Assembly (NCBI GenBank): GCA_036346205.1
Contig: JARFJB010000109.1
Coordinates: 62,001 to 126,000 of the forward strand
Source: Vesta saturnalis
Lineage: Eukaryota; Arthropoda; Insecta; Coleoptera; Lampyridae
Direction of reading: 5' to 3'
DNA length: 64,000 bases
This document shows, piece by piece, positions 1-13,100 of the stretch. How positions within the stretch are numbered: position 1 is the stretch's first letter; each line of letters opens with the position of its first letter. The position numbers were made by a program, and so were the translations under genes. The notes under the pieces are model-generated. The model had not been told where the DNA came from, ran no database searches, and worked only from the letters and a program-made list of their open reading frames with translations.

Positions 1-379
1 ACGAAAGATTTTAGACTAAATCCACGTTTGAATTTTAGTGATTGCTTTTTCACAAATTAAAACTTTCATGTTTAAGAAGTTCTAGGCAAGAACCAAAGAC
101 ATCTAAGGCTTTTCTGATAAAAGAATATGAACAATCACTTCATAAGGAATAAAAATACTTAGTGTAAATTTGCGATAAGACGGCTTGTTACTCTTGTACA
201 CTTCGATATTTGTAGAAAAGCACGGTGAAATCAAGAAATATTAAAAGTGTCATTATCTCAAAAACGGTAACACTTGGTATATAGGTATGTTTGCTTAAAT
301 CGACTCAAAATCACGTATTCTATCACCCCTTCAAATATTTGCATCGATGTACCAAACACCCTGTATATATATAAATATA
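1..379. other. AT-rich DNA without a gene
   Basis: No coding region is visible. The stretch ends in a short copy of the 'ACCCTGTATAT' type of sequence that caps several inverted-repeat transposons in this window, so it is probably the edge of another repeat. Confidence 0.4.
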
Positions 380-2925
380 CAGAGTGAGTCGTTAGTGCGC
401 CGTCGGAAGATCCTGGCTTTATTATTAAAAATAAAAAAATGTTATAGCGCCGATCTATATCAGACGTGCCTCGCTATAGGGTGTTCCATAATTGCAGGAC
501 CTGACTCAGCTTTGTTTTGTTAAATGGAACCCTATATTTATTTAATTTTATTATAATTTGTCTTGTTGAATGCTAAAAAAACGGTACTTCGTTTTTAAAT
601 TTATTTTGTGGCGTTGCCAAGTTAGAGCATTTTTTCTTTAAAAAAGTGAAAATTTATACCTTTACTTAAATTGTTCTGAAGACTTTAATATTAACAGTAG
701 AACTGTATGGTTTGGCAGACGGGTAAACAAGACCTTGCTCTATCTTTTGACCTTCATACTTCCTGATTATACTATACTGGGTGTTTACGAAATATGGTCA
801 ATTTTTGCAAATTTGAAATGACCATAACTTTTGTTTTTTAAACGGAACACCCTGTATTTTATCATGTCATCGTGTGCTGTTTTTAATTCTTTTACTTTTT
901 TATTAAGCATGCCTAACGTTACACGTTCTCGAAATATTTAAGATTTGTTGCAAAATTAATAAAATAATCATGACTTTTGCTTTGAATATTTACAAATCGT
1001 AAATGTCTTGTTGACAATATGGCCCAATAAACACGAATGGACAAAGGTTTACTTCTTATTCGAGTTTTTAAAATCATAATCTTATAATATGGCAATAAGT
1101 GTAAAAAGGGCATCCAGTAGGCCTGCGATTTATAATTCCTGACGTTTGGCTTAAACGTCATTCACTAGTTCCTCAGTTTAGTGTGAAAAATGAAATTTTC
1201 ACAAGATGAATGTATTGACATGGTCTACGCTTTGGGCGAAGGTGAAAGAAATTCATTTCTTGCTTCCAGAATTTATCAACAACCATTTCCTGAGCGCAGG
1301 CATCCTGATCCAAAGATATTTGAAAAACTCAAAGAAAGATTTGAAAGAACAGGACATGTACAATACGAAAGAAAAGAACGAGAAAAAAGGGTTATAAACG
1401 AAGAAAACGTATTTGTGGTACTAACCAGTGTAGTGGAAAATCCAAACGTTAGCACAAGAAACCTCAGTGCTGATTTAGGTATTAGTCAAACTAGTGTTTC
1501 CAAGATTATTCATAAATTTCATCCATACCATTTTCAACTAGTCCAAGAGCTGAATGCAAATGATTTTCAAAGACTCTTGGAATTCTCCCAGTGGGCACTG
1601 GAATGATTAGGACAGGACAATGATTTCTTTAAACACATATTGATGACCGATTAGCAACCTTTCACAAAAATGGTTTTGTGAACAGGCATAATTTCCATTA
1701 TTATGACAATACAAATCCACGCTATTAGAAGGATAGATCATCAGCATCGCTAGTCTTTGAATGTGTGGATAGTAGGAACCATATAATTGGACCTTACTTT
1801 TTGAAAGAAACATTAATGGTCAAACCTATCTTGAATTTCTTCAAAATGAGTTACCTCCGCTCCTTGAAGAATTAGACATACGTCAAAGGATGTGGTTTCA
1901 GCAGGATGGTGCGCCTCCCCACTATAGTCGCATTGTTAGAGAACATCTAGACAGAACGTTTCCCAATAAATGGATTGGGAGAGGAGGACCAGTAGGATGG
2001 CCAGCTCGGACTCCTGATCTGACAAAATTAGATTTTTTCCTGTGGGGTTATATTAAAAGCTTAGTATACCAAGAATCTCCTACCATCAAAGAAGACATGA
2101 AAATTAGAATACGGAATGCATTTCAAATGGTTAACCAAAATATGCTGCGAAATGTTGAAGATCCTTTTTTGAGGAGAATTCACACCTTTTTGCAAGAAAA
2201 TGGTGGACACATCGAGCATTTGATTTAGTTATAACTTGTTATAATTTTCTCAATAATTTATGATTTTTCAAATACAAATACTTTTGTTTGCTTTATTACT
2301 TTTGTATAGACCGTCCAGTTTGTCACAATTGTCATTAATTTTGCGACAAATCTTAAATATTTCGAGAACGCGTAACGTTAGGTATATTACATGCTTAATA
2401 AAAAGTAAGAGAATTAAAAACAGAACACGATGTCATGATAAAATACAGGGTGTTCCATTTAAAAAACAGAAGTTATGGTCATTTCAAATTTGCAAAAATT
2501 GACCATATTTTTTAAACACCCAGTATAGTATAATCAGGAAGTATGAAGGTCAAAAGATAGAGCAAGGTCTTGTTTACCGTCTGCCAACCTTACAGTTCTA
2601 CTGTTAATATTAAAGTCTTCAGAACAATTTAAGTAAGGTATAAATTTTCACTTCTTTAAAAAAAATGCTCTAACTTGGGAAAGCCACAAAATAAATTTAA
2701 AAACGAAGTACATTCAACAAGACAAATTATAATAAAATTAAATAAATATAGGGTTTCCTTTAACAAAACAAAGCTGAGTCCGGTCCTGCAATTATGGAAC
2801 ACCCTATAGGGATGAAACTATTTTTATTCGATGCACATCTAAGTCTGATATAGATCGGCGCTATAACATTTTTTTAATTTTTAATAATAAAGCCAGGATC
2901 TTCCGCCGGCGCACTAATGACTCAC

Positions 2926-2929
<4 letters not shown>
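380..2929. mobile_element. IS630/Tc1-mariner-type DNA transposon with very long TIRs
   Basis: Inverted ends of roughly 570 bp (about 380-960 and 2330-2929) both begin CAGAGTGAGTC when read inward. They stay recognisable base for base, for example the 'GTGCTGTTTTTAATTC' region at left against its reverse complement at 2401-2430. The element sits between TA dinucleotides and its right end abuts a long (TA)n tract, as expected for a superfamily that duplicates TA. It carries one transposase gene in the middle. The element is old: its transposase is disrupted. Confidence 0.8.
1190..2228 (+). pseudogene. broken transposase, DUF4817 helix-turn-helix plus IS630-type DDE domain
   Basis: Two open segments are in the expected order. 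Residues 1-138 (1190-1606) start with an ATG and hold the DUF4817-like helix-turn-helix region, including 'STRNLSADLGISQTSVSKI', a typical DNA-binding pattern. A second segment (1890-2228) holds the end of the catalytic core: 'MWFQQDGAPPHYS' carries the second Asp, and 'WPARTPDLTKLDFFLWG' belongs to the block before the last acidic residue. Between them (1607-1889) the frame is broken by stops. In this family the enzyme cuts and pastes its own element by binding the inverted ends. The gene lies centrally between the two long TIRs and on present reading cannot make a full enzyme. Confidence 0.8.

Positions 2930-2976
<47 letters not shown>
2930..2976. repeat. (TA)n microsatellite
   Basis: An uninterrupted TA tract directly at the right end of the preceding transposon. 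TA tracts are preferred targets of TA-inserting elements. Long apparent Ile-Tyr repeat ORFs through these tracts are not genes. Confidence 0.95.
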
Positions 2977-2983
<7 letters not shown>

Positions 2984-3091
2984 AATTACGTTCTCACTCA
3001 CATACGTAATACAAAAGTCAATACATTTTACCATTTGTTTAAGTATGGCAACTGTTATGATCCTTTTCAGGTCAATATACCTAATATTATA

Positions 3092-3316
3092 CAGGGTGCT
3101 CATTGATTATACCACGAAGAATTAAAATAAAAATCTTAAAATTGTAAATATTTCAAAAACCGTTGCAGATAGACAAAATCTGATTATTAAATAAAATGTA
3201 GGTCTTCCAATTTTTTTTCGAATAATGTAATAATATATAGGGTGTTGTGTTTAAGATAAGATAGTTATTTACATTTAAAACAAAAAACAATGAAATCATA
3301 CTTCTGGTACACCCTG
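3092..3316. mobile_element. candidate short MITE with CAGGGTG ends
   Basis: About 225 bp bounded by TA-CAGGGTG at left and CACCCTG-TA at right, with no coding capacity. Only the terminal 7 bp are clearly inverted, so this is a weak call. The same end motif recurs elsewhere in the window. Confidence 0.35.
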
Positions 3317-3674
3317 TATAAAAATTAAATAAGGCATAATATTTCTTAAAAGATCAATGTCTGCATTAATTACAAATTCATAGGTTTGCTAGTAACCTCA
3401 AAATAAATGTTTGAAATACGACGATAAATGATAATGTTTTATCTAAAAGTAGAAATGATATATGACATGTTTAATAGAAAGTGGTTGCTTTTCAGAGTAC
3501 AAACGAAATTCACAATAAACTATAGCATTCCATTTAAAATAAAAAAGATAGGTTATGTACCGCTGTTACGGAACACTCTGTATATGCGAAAATATTTGTA
3601 GGTTATAGCGTGCTTGAATTCATGCAACTTTTGTTTAAAACATGAGCAGCCCTGTGTTTGTGTGTGTGTGTGTT

Positions 3675-3790
<116 letters not shown>

Positions 3791-3798
3791 TGAATCTT

Positions 3799-4475
3799 CC
3801 AAATTAAAGGTCTAGAACTCATCATTCTAAGCAAAAAGTTCATATGTACATGGGTTCGAAATTTCGTTTCAAATACAGGGTCTCAAAGTTGAAAAAAATC
3901 GCTTTTCTTCAATATCTTTCGACTGTTTCGAAATAGTTTCATGAAATTTCGTATACGGGTTTTTGGGATGACAAATTCAAATTTGTGGTCCATTTGGTTG
4001 TCGTTTCTAGAATGCCAGCGGCAACGATTTCGACCCTTTAAATCGTAGCAATTTTTTTTTGCTACACTGTATGCCATTTTGGACTAGAAAAATCGATTCT
4101 CCTATCTTTTCTTCTAAAAAGGTATATCTTAGTGATGTCGCTAGAGCAACCCTTTCGAGAAAAACGCTTTTAAAACTCATGATGCATACACATTTTTAGT
4201 CCAAAATGGCATACAGTGTAGCACAAAAAGTTGCAAAGATTTAAAGTGGTCGAAATGGTTCCGCTGGCGCTAGAAACCACAACTAAGACCACAAATTTGA
4301 ATTTGTCATCCCAAAAACCGTATACGAAATTTCATGAAACTATTTCGAAACAGTCGAGAGATATTGAAGAAACGCATTTTTTCAACTTTGACACCTGTAT
4401 CTGAAACGAAGCATTTACCCATGATAATATGAACTTTTTGCTTAGAATGATAGTTCTAGACACCTTTAATTTTGG
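3799..4475. mobile_element. foldback MITE with about 290-bp arms
   Basis: The left arm (about 3799-4095) and right arm (about 4190-4475) are inverted copies. For example 'GCCATTTTGGACTAGAAAAA' at left faces its complement near 4191, and 'AAGCAAAAAGTTCATAT' faces 'ATATGAACTTTTTGCTT'. The spacer is only about 95 bp and nothing is encoded. The element abuts a TA tract. It is probably a non-autonomous relative of TA-targeting elements. Confidence 0.75.
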
Positions 4476-4479
4476 GGAT

Positions 4480-5144
4480 TAGATAAGATTCACAATAAAG
4501 TTGACATAAAAATTTTTATTATTGAAATTTATGGAAAATTGCATATAAAATTAGTAAAAAATCATTGTGCATTACGACCATATGATTTATGTTAACTGAT
4601 GTGAAATCATGAAAATTATTAGAAATATTGAATGCAACAACATACTCAAAAGAAAATAAAATGATATTTTTTTTATCGAAACATCATGAATGTTTTACCT
4701 GAAATAGTTTTAATAATATAAATTACATAATTTTAGGGTAAAATTGATCAAATATTTGTAAAATAGACAATTTGTGAAAGGAAAAAATTATGTAATTTGT
4801 GTTATTAAAATTATTTCCAGGTAGAACAAGATTTTATGATATTTCGCAATAAAAGCAGAGGGGGATAAATGGTATTTTTTATTTTTTTTCTGATTTGGTT
4901 GAAAATTGGTATATGAGGTTTTTGTTGCATTCTAAATACATTTTCTTAAAATAATTTTTCGATATCATGTCAATTTGACGATTTATTGGCATCACAGTTA
5001 ACATTTTTCAAAATTTGACAATCTATGGTCACGTGACAAATGTCAAATGGATTTTTTGGTTGTCAGACATGCAGAAACGAATCAATAGAGTTTTTCGAAA
5101 TTTAATAACAAAATTTTGCTATGTGTGTCAACTTTATAAAGTCC
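4480..5144. other. AT-rich spacer without a gene
   Basis: No conserved coding segment. An imperfect inverted pair lies around 4680-4840 ('GAAATAGTTTTAATAATATAAATTACATAATTTT' type sequence against 'AATTATGTAATTTGTGTTATTAAAATTATTTC'), suggesting one more small foldback repeat. Confidence 0.35.
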
Positions 5145-5147
5145 TTA

Positions 5148-5222
<75 letters not shown>
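5145..5222. repeat. (TA)n microsatellite
   Basis: A long uninterrupted TA run flanking the left end of the next element. Confidence 0.95.
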
Positions 5223-5226
<4 letters not shown>

Positions 5227-6202
5227 GATCGACTTTAAAGAGCGAAAATTTTTATTTTTGATTTCTCAGAAAATTTCATTCTTGATGATTTACCTGCTTG
5301 TTTTCAAACCCCGAAACACAAATTACTTATTTTACTGTAGGTTCTCGAGATAATATCATTTTTCTTGAAAAATTGGACTTAGAATGCTTTTCCAATTTTT
5401 AGAAGTAACTTTAGTAGGCGGATTTCATTGAAACACACCACCGACAGAAATTGTCAAATGTGATAGTTCTGTTGAACTGCAAATTAGTTCATGCTAATTT
5501 GAATTGTACCATGGAATTATTGGCCCATATTTTTTTGATCAAAATTTAAACTGTTATTCATATTTGGAAATGTTGGAAAATTTTTTAACTGATAAACTGG
5601 ATGAATTGCCATTGAACTACCAATTTGAAATGTTGTTCCAGCACGATGGGTGCCCTGCTCATTATGCCGGTACTGTTCGCCAGTGGCTCAATACAGAGTT
5701 CCATAATAACTGGATAGGAAGAGATGGTCCCATTTTATGGCCGCCGAGAAGTCCTGATCTCACAATAATGGACTTTTATCTGTGGGGTCGTTTAAAACAA
5801 ATTGTGTACAGTGAGCCATTAGACAATGATGAAGAGTAATTGAAAAATAGGATACGGAATGCTGTCCAGTCCCTTTCAATCGAAGAAGTAAGGCGCAGTT
5901 TCAATAGAAAATTAATAGTTCAGTTTTTTGAGAATTTAATTTCATTTTACCATCAATTGTTAAATTTATTAATTAAAACTTGTGAGACCAATTTGATTTT
6001 TCCTTTGAAACAAATCAATTTACTTCAAAAATTACGAAAAGCTCAATTTTTCAAGAAAATGATATTATCTCGAGAACCGTTTGAGTTAAATAGCAAGTAA
6101 TTTGTGTTTCGGGGTTTGAAAACAAGCAGGGCAAATCAGCAAGAATGAAATTTTCTGAGAAATCAAAATAAGAGAATTTTCCTCTTTAAAGTCGATCACA
6201 TA

Positions 6203-6205
<3 letters not shown>
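5222..6205. mobile_element. deleted IS630/Tc1-type transposon between two TA tracts
   Basis: Inverted ends of about 160 bp (5222-5381 and 6040-6204) match well, for example 'GTGGATCGACTTTAAAGAG' against its complement at 6183-6203. The interior holds only the 3' half of a transposase, so this is a non-autonomous deletion derivative. Both ends abut long TA arrays. Confidence 0.75.
5504..5920 (+). pseudogene. C-terminal fragment of an IS630-type transposase
   Basis: Residues resemble the end of the DDE core: 'FQHDGCPAHYAGTVR' (second Asp region), then 'WPPRSPDLTIMDFYLWG' and a tail ending in an in-frame stop at about 5837-5839. The family resemblance continues beyond it ('LKNRIRNAVQSL'). The helix-turn-helix half is missing. 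It is similar in type to, but clearly diverged from, the transposase at 1.2-2.2 kb. Confidence 0.75.

Positions 6206-6299
<94 letters not shown>
6206..6299. repeat. (TA)n microsatellite
   Basis: A TA tract immediately right of the preceding transposon. Confidence 0.95.
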
Positions 6300-6300
<1 letters not shown>

Positions 6301-6556
6301 TAGTGTTTTCTAATTGAACGTCAATATTTAAGGGGACGATTTTTGAGCCCATTTGAAGAAGAAAACTTCATATAAACGTATGTCCTAGACGTCTGAACTT
6401 TTGAGGTACAGGGTGGTAAAGTTTTTGCAAAAATAAAACATTGATTATTAATATCTGTTTTTTTTATTTCCACCAGTGGCATTCTTACGGAATTTGAGCT
6501 GCCTATATTGGCAGACATTGATGGTACGCCACTGATTTTTTTTTAAATAAACATTA

Positions 6557-7357
6557 TTCTTGAAATCCCCTATCATTTCTAAGCAAATTTGATCCCTTGA
6601 TTTTTTCAATCCGACGCAGCATGACACTTCGCGTTAGTTTTGCGCGTCTGTTCACTTTAATAACATCTCTGGGGCGATGCATTAAGCTTGTATAATACTC
6701 TCCTGTGATTGTACCACCCTCCTTCAGATAATCTATCATTACAATTCCTCGACAATCCCAAAAAAATAGTTGCCATTATTTTTCCTGCAGACTTTAAACT
6801 TTTTGGGAAGACTGGAACCCCTAATATGCCTCTGCATCAACTCTTGTTTCGACTCAGGATCAAAATGATAGACCCAAGTTTCATCTCCGGTGATAAGTCG
6901 ATTGATAATTAAATCTGGTTCGTCCCCAAAAAGCGCCAAAAATTCTTCACACTTCTTCATTCGAGTAAGCATTTGAAAAGGCGTAAGCATTCGTGGAACC
7001 CATCTCGAACGGACCTTTGTCATGCCAAGGTAATCGTGTAAACTTCTGAAAACTGTAGTTTCTGAAACTCCTAATAAAGACGCTAATTGCCGCTTCTTTA
7101 ATCTTGCATCTTCTAATACCAAACACTTGGTTTTTTCAATAACATCCGAAGTGATCATGTCAACAGGCCGATCTGGACGGGGATCATCATCTAGTGATTT
7201 TCGGCTATGTTTAAACAATTTTGATCATTTACAAATAGTCGACATGGAAGGGCAATTATCCCTGTATACAATCAACATTTCTTCACGAATAACTTTTGGA
7301 GATTTTCCTTGTTTTGCAAGAAACTTTATAACAGCTCGATATTCAAGTTTGTTCATT
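6557..7357 (-). pseudogene. decayed mariner transposase
   Basis: Read on the minus strand it starts with an ATG at 7355-7357 and a mariner-like N-terminal helix-turn-helix region ('MNKLEYRAVIKFLAKQGKSP'). It continues into the second helix-turn-helix ('KKRQLASLLGVSETTVFRSL', about 7060-7120) and the first catalytic Asp in 'TGDETWVYHFDPESKQ'. The frame breaks after 'FFG', followed by a displaced 'GTITGEYYTSLMHR' segment. The block with the second Asp is missing. It is therefore a dead, internally deleted copy of a cut-and-paste enzyme. Confidence 0.8.
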
Positions 7358-7850
7358 CTTAGACGTTACAATACAAACTGACAGATATTAGAACTAATAA
7401 TGCTGCAATTGTTTTGTAAATTGTCAAACACGTTACCATGGCATATGTGATTTAAAATCATTAAAATGAAAAATTATATTAACATTGTAAATTGCCTAGT
7501 CCGGGAATATAAAAACGACCCCTCGTATATACCATAAAAGTACTAGCCTATTTATGTAATTACATAATACAACTCGTACAATGCAAGAATGAAACTGAAA
7601 CGTTTTGATTTCTGTTTTACATACCCTACAAAACCTTAATTATACTCTAAAACAAAAATTGCATAAGTTTCATTTTTTGTTTAATACATATTTTAAGTGT
7701 AGGTAAAGTCCAATGCCTCGCATATAAAACAAACTAGGTAAATGCTAGTGCATTACAGGACTTTCTTGCAAAATACAAAAAAATATGTGGGGTATGTTTA
7801 TATCTTTGAAATATTCAGCTGTTTTAGAAATATTTAATAAAAACTAATAA
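7358..7850. other. AT-rich spacer without a gene
   Basis: No convincing coding signal. It probably includes the outer end of the dead mariner and old repeat DNA. Confidence 0.35.
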
Positions 7851-8200
7851 CCGACCCTAACAACCCCCCCCCCCCCCTCTCCGAGACATCCGACATCACG
7901 GCCGATCTTGACGAAACTTGGCCAAACGTTGTAAAATGAGCTAATAAGTCGATTTAGCGTTAGAGAAAAACAAGCCCATTTCATAACCTTTTATACCTAC
8001 ATATGTAGCCTTCATTCCAAATTTCATCAAAACCGTCCTTATAGCTTCGGATGGCGAGTGACCACAGACACACACACAGACATTTTGAAAAATTTTCTAA
8101 AATCTTTTTTCGGGTTTAGGGAGTCGTAAAACATCAAAATAACTCAACTTATATTTTTCGAGCACAATACTTTCTTGTTTAGCGAGAAAGTAAAAATCAA
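7850..8200. repeat. dispersed non-coding repeat ending in a small hairpin
   Basis: It starts with a C-run of about 14, contains 'GGCCGATCTTGACGAAACTTGG', and ends with 'ACTTTCTTGTTTAGCGAGAAAGT', whose ends can pair as a stem. Related sequence occurs at about 15570-15830 in the same orientation and at about 17780-17960 in the opposite orientation. This marks a mobile, multi-copy family of unknown class. Confidence 0.6.
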
Positions 8201-10080
8201 AATAAATTTAAGTATAAGTAGTTTCTAATGTTTAACGCTTGTACAAAATTTGTCAATTTAAAGTGAAAATGCACATTAAAATAAAATTCAAACACAAGTT
8301 TAACAAAAAAAGTAATTTCGTCGGTTAGAACTCTCATTCCTTGCATTACCAGTCCGATCACTTGGGGGTATGGCTATTAACTCCACATATTCAACCACTA
8401 TGCCAAAATGAGGTTTGTGTATTAATTTTTTGTAATCGTTACTTTAAGTACATAAACAAAAAGTGGTATATAACTAAATGCATAAACTTTTTTGTTTATG
8501 TATTTAATTTGACATTTGTCAACAAATATTTCAAAATTTAATGTTTTCTAATTTTATATAAACGATTTCAAAAAATTTTGTTCGCAACAGGTGCGCTGTT
8601 GCATTTTTGGTGCTTGGCTTTATATTCGCTGCTCTCGTGTTTCAAACGGTATACGCGTTTTGTCATAGGGTACTTTCCGCACTTATATTACAATATCCTA
8701 TTTACTTACACCAAATATATCATTTACTATCTATTCTTTTATAAATATATTTTTCTTTTCTTTTGAAACTTTAATTAGATGTCGTCACAATTACAGTTGG
8801 CGCTACTCAGTAGTAATGACAGATTTCAAAATTAATCAAATAAATTAAATTAATAAAATATAAAAAACGCTATGAATAAGTCTGATATAACGATTAGGTG
8901 CATTATTTGAAAATCTACTATTAAATATTTTTTTATTGCAGTAACTTACACTTTAATAGATTAAATATTATCTAATCGCTTTGGATAGAACTTTGCCGAA
9001 CACCATCTAACGGACGAAAGCTAACAACGAAAAATGCCACAATCCAAAAACAAATTTATCAAAATTTATTTACATTACTTATATTGTCGATGTAAAGTTG
9101 CCAAAACTTTAATTTAAAGTGATAAAAGCATTCACAACTAAAAACTTAACATGCCGATTAAAGATCTAACCAAATCATAAAAATTTAACAAAGAATTCAT
9201 AATTTGCCATTACTACTTAACGACTAACTACTCTTAGAAGGTTTTTGCTTTACGAAATATTTTAACAGTTTCATATCTAACTTCATTTGCAGCGTCCAAG
9301 GATAAAGATGTAATACAACTCTCAACATTAGAAATTAGAAATTATATTCTCAAATGGTATTACTTTTGGTGTTGCGGCAAAATTCCCACTTTTGGGGTTT
9401 AATAGTGTCATCTGAAAAGTCTTTATTAGACAAGGTTAACTCATTATTATGTTTGTTTACATCTATTCAGGTAAATAAACATACAAATTACTTCAACAGA
9501 TAAGAGCAAATCTCTGATTAAATAGATTTGGACAACTTGTAATTATAAAAAGGCAGAATGGTACGTTTCAATTTTAATAGTTAGTATATCTAGCTTTTTA
9601 CTGTTTCTCCTAGACTTAGAAGTACATGCTTTACCAATCAAACGATGGGTCATCACAGCATTGCAATGATTTAACATGTACGAAAATGTAAACTTTCATG
9701 ATTATCACACATAACTAATATACTTATTTTTTAGGTGTTATATCGTTTATTTTTTATCTTTGATACAAATTTAAACAAAAAAATATGAAAACACAAATAT
9801 AAACATACTTGCAGTTTGATAGACGTATTTAAAAGCCAACTATGGAATCTAATTTTATTTTAGTAAAGAATAGCTATTTTTTCATATTATCATATTTCAT
9901 GAACTTATTCTGACAACTTAATCAATTTTTAAAATTATTATTATTTACTGAGGACGATAACTGTAATTGCTATCGAAACGTTTAATTTTGTATTAGGCAT
10001 ATTGAATGCGTTTTTGCATTTTATAAATTTGTTTGACAGAGTATGAAAATGTTAACTTTCCCCACTATTACACATATTTA
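8200..10080. other. AT-rich DNA with no gene seen
   Basis: Short ORFs here have no recognisable family motif. A partial copy of the 'GAGGACGATAACTGTAA...ATCGAAACG' repeat lies at 9948-9990. Otherwise nothing stands out. Confidence 0.4.
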
Positions 10081-10316
10081 AAATACTTAGCTTGTTGGGG
10101 TTTTTTAAGTGCATTTTTGTATTATGTTTATACAAAACCTAAACGTTTCGGTAACACTTACAGATATCGTCCTCAGTAGTAATAAAAGCTTTTAGAAATG
10201 TTTAAGATTTTATTACTACTGAGGACGATAACTGTAACTCTTATCCAAACGTTTAGATTTGTATAAAGATAATACAAAAATACACCATTATTCCCAAAAA
10301 AGGCTAAGTATTTAAA
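10081..10316. mobile_element. foldback element, ATCGAAACG family, copy 1
   Basis: The arms (about 10081-10188 and 10212-10316) are inverted copies, separated by only about 23 bp. The arm carries 'AAACGTTTCGGTAACACTTACAG', then 'ATATCGTCCTCAGTAGTAAT'. The same family recurs at 17522-17760, with fragments near 9948 and 10363. No coding capacity. Confidence 0.7.
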
Positions 10317-10704
10317 AATGTTTGACCATTGCATTAATTTTTAAATGTGATGACACTGATGACTACTGCGGATGATAAGTGTACTTGCTATCGAAACGTA
10401 TACATTTTTATAATTTATGTTCAAAAACATGATTTCTAAACCCAAAAGATATGTATTCGTAATTATGAGTTTAAATCCTAAAGTTTCCCTTTTCATAAGA
10501 GTTCATTTGTGTTGCCAATATTGTATGTACTTCCATATTCACGATATCCATGACGATTACAGTTTCATATCTAGAGGGAAATAAATACTGTGTTTGTAGT
10601 TCTTTTGCTCTTAATAGAAGTCCATACGTAATTAGTTCATGTAGTTCATACATTAGTCTTTCTTGTTTTAGACACGTCTTTTCTTTTCTAAACAAACTCT
10701 TGAA

Positions 10705-12201
10705 ATGGATAATTTAGAGTCAATGCGAATTGAATTAGATAAATTAAAGCAGCAAGAAGTATGACTTTGTTGTTATTATATCGCACTATTCACTCAAAAC
10801 ATTCTAGAATGCTCTGCTTCAAGAAATGAAAAATTTTGTTACCCAAAAGGGTTATGTGGATGCCAAAATAAAGGTGTTATCAAAAGTACTACTACCTACA
10901 TTAAAAACCCTTAAGGTAGAAACTCAAGATTTAGTGAACACTATACATGATATAGCCGAATCTGCTGAAGGTATTAGTAATAAAGTTCGAACATTAGATT
11001 GTGCACGAGTAAGCTTTCAATTGCTCACTAATTAATTAATTTCTATTCATTCTAATTGTAGACTAGAGTAGACGAATGTCAACAAAGAGTAGGCGATTTA
11101 ATTGATTTAGGTTTATGTTCAGAGGGAGTACAGACTGCTATTTTAAATGAAGATTATGAGAAAGGTGCAGGACACATACACCGCTTTTTATCAATGGACC
11201 AATCTTTATTAAAACGAACTGCCACTGATATTGAAAATGTATCAAGTGTTTTAAAAGCTGTTGGGACTTTACAAGATGCCAGTAGTCAATTAAGAACAAT
11301 AGTACAGCACAAGTTTGATGAAGCTGTTAGGGTGGAAGATTTAGCTAGTGTTGAAAGGTTTTTTAAAATTTTTCCTTTATTAGATATGCACGATGAAGGA
11401 TTAAGCGTTTTTGTAACTATCTAAGTGAAAAGGTTCGATGTGCAAATTCTTTGACTAAATTTACCTTGTAACATTGTAGTTAAAAGATACAGCCGAGAAG
11501 AATCTACAAACAACATTAAATACTTCTATAACCGATAAAAGACATAATGTAAAATTTGCAGATACCTTAACGTTATTGTTTGAGGGTTTAGCACGAATAA
11601 TTGATATCCATCAACCTCTCGTAGAGACTTATTATGGACCAGGTCGTTTAATGTCTGTAGTTTCTTTTTTGCAAAAGGAATGTGACACTCAAGTGAAGTT
11701 CATAATAATGGAGTTTAATAAGCATAGACAAGTACATAAAAAAATTAATCAAATTTTAGAAATTGCAAAAATGAGTAGTAGCTCTAGTTTTAATAAAATA
11801 GAAAAAGTAGATCCTAAAGATTTGGATATTTTAATTCAGGAGATTACCATAATGCATGTTCGCATGGAATTGTATATAAAATTTGTAAGAAGAAAAGTGA
11901 TGGTAATAAGGTAAAAATAGTGTTAAAATAATTGATGGATATATGCATTGCAGGCTGATATAGACATAAGTGTGTTAGTAATGGAAGAACGTAATAACCA
12001 TGTAATGTTACTTGATAAGCTTATTAATGGTAGTGATTTAAGCAGAAGAAAACATGACTTGTTATCATTATATCTTCAATTAGAGCAGTACTTTATGGAG
12101 GAATCTGTTAGTAAAGCAGTCGGAATTGATTCTACAGAAACTTCTCAACAGACATCTAGCATAGTCGACGATACATTTTTTATTATTCGTAAATGTATAA
12201 G
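10705..12201 (+). CDS. COG4: conserved oligomeric Golgi complex subunit 4, exons 1-5
   Basis: COG4 is a subunit of the COG tether that captures vesicles for retrograde transport within the Golgi. Exons with GT-AG borders and matching phases are 10705-10758, 10808-11008, 11062-11432, 11480-11902 and 11954-12201. Diagnostic blocks include 'VERFFKIFPLLDMHDEGL', 'FADTLTLLFEGLARI' and 'VETYYGPGRL', which follow animal COG4 in order. The start is the first ATG, giving a short N-terminal coiled region. Exon 3 has 371 nt, one short of in-frame length: its frame stops at 11422-11424 while the conserved 'YLSEK' continues in the next frame. Exon 5 ends in phase 2 and continues at 31467. A functional host gene with such a break suggests a sequence error. 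Confidence 0.93.
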
Positions 12202-12884
12202 GTTTGTTTACTTTGGTACTTTTAATTGGTTATAAAAAATATGTATAATATTGGTTAAAATTCTACTTAACTACTTCGATTCCAAGCCACATATTAAGTA
12301 AGCCCGCTCTATGAAAGATTTCAGTATAATAGTTGTACTGGACTTTCATCAAACAAATGAGTATCCCTAAAATATATACCTATTATCATAATAGATTATG
12401 CTATTATTATTCATTACTTTAGCACAAAACACTTCAGGTCCTCATAGTAAAAATTTCTTTCTCTGATAATCAAATGTAGGCTTCAAAACATTGTCTTGGT
12501 GAAGTCTTTGGGGCTATGGCGGTATGTATGTCCCTAGCCACCGTTATGATAAAGGTCGGGAACAAGGAATTATTACATCACAATACTAGTCCCAGGACTT
12601 TTGTTATACACTACTACTATTATATTTTAGGTATCCAAATCTGAAATAATAGATCGCTCTGTATTTATTTTATTATTTGACTGTTTCTTTAATAGTTATT
12701 ATTGTTATAGCATAATATTATTGAGAATATAATTCACATGTCACATGGTACATTTTTGATTACTTTCATTGGTTAAAATACACAAACAAAATCGCAGAAT
12801 AGGCTATCAAATCGGTGATAATTTTATCACCGCATGTTGACTGTCACATGATTTTAATGAATAAAATAGTTTACTATCAATGGC

Positions 12885-13100
12885 AAATCTTTTAAAATTG
12901 TAGGCTTTAAAAAATATATTTTCTATTAACATTCATTATATTCTCTTACCAAATATAACACGTTATGATTAATAATCGATGATACCACTCATTAAACCTT
13001 TAAAAAATAGTAGACTTTCCAAAAATATTTTTTCTATTAACGTTCATTATAGTCTCTTACCAAATATAACATGTGTTATGATTAATAATCGATGATAATC
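12885..13100. repeat. two-copy tandem repeat, period about 112 bp
   Basis: A unit containing 'TTTTCTATTAAC(A/G)TTCATTATA' and 'GATTAATAATCGATGATA' occurs at about 12885-12985 and again at about 13000-13098, with a few substitutions and a 2-bp insertion. No coding potential. Confidence 0.75.

Noticed and set aside
10471..10695. 74-codon minus-strand ORF upstream of COG4
   Set aside because: No motif. It covers the probable COG4 5' leader and promoter region.
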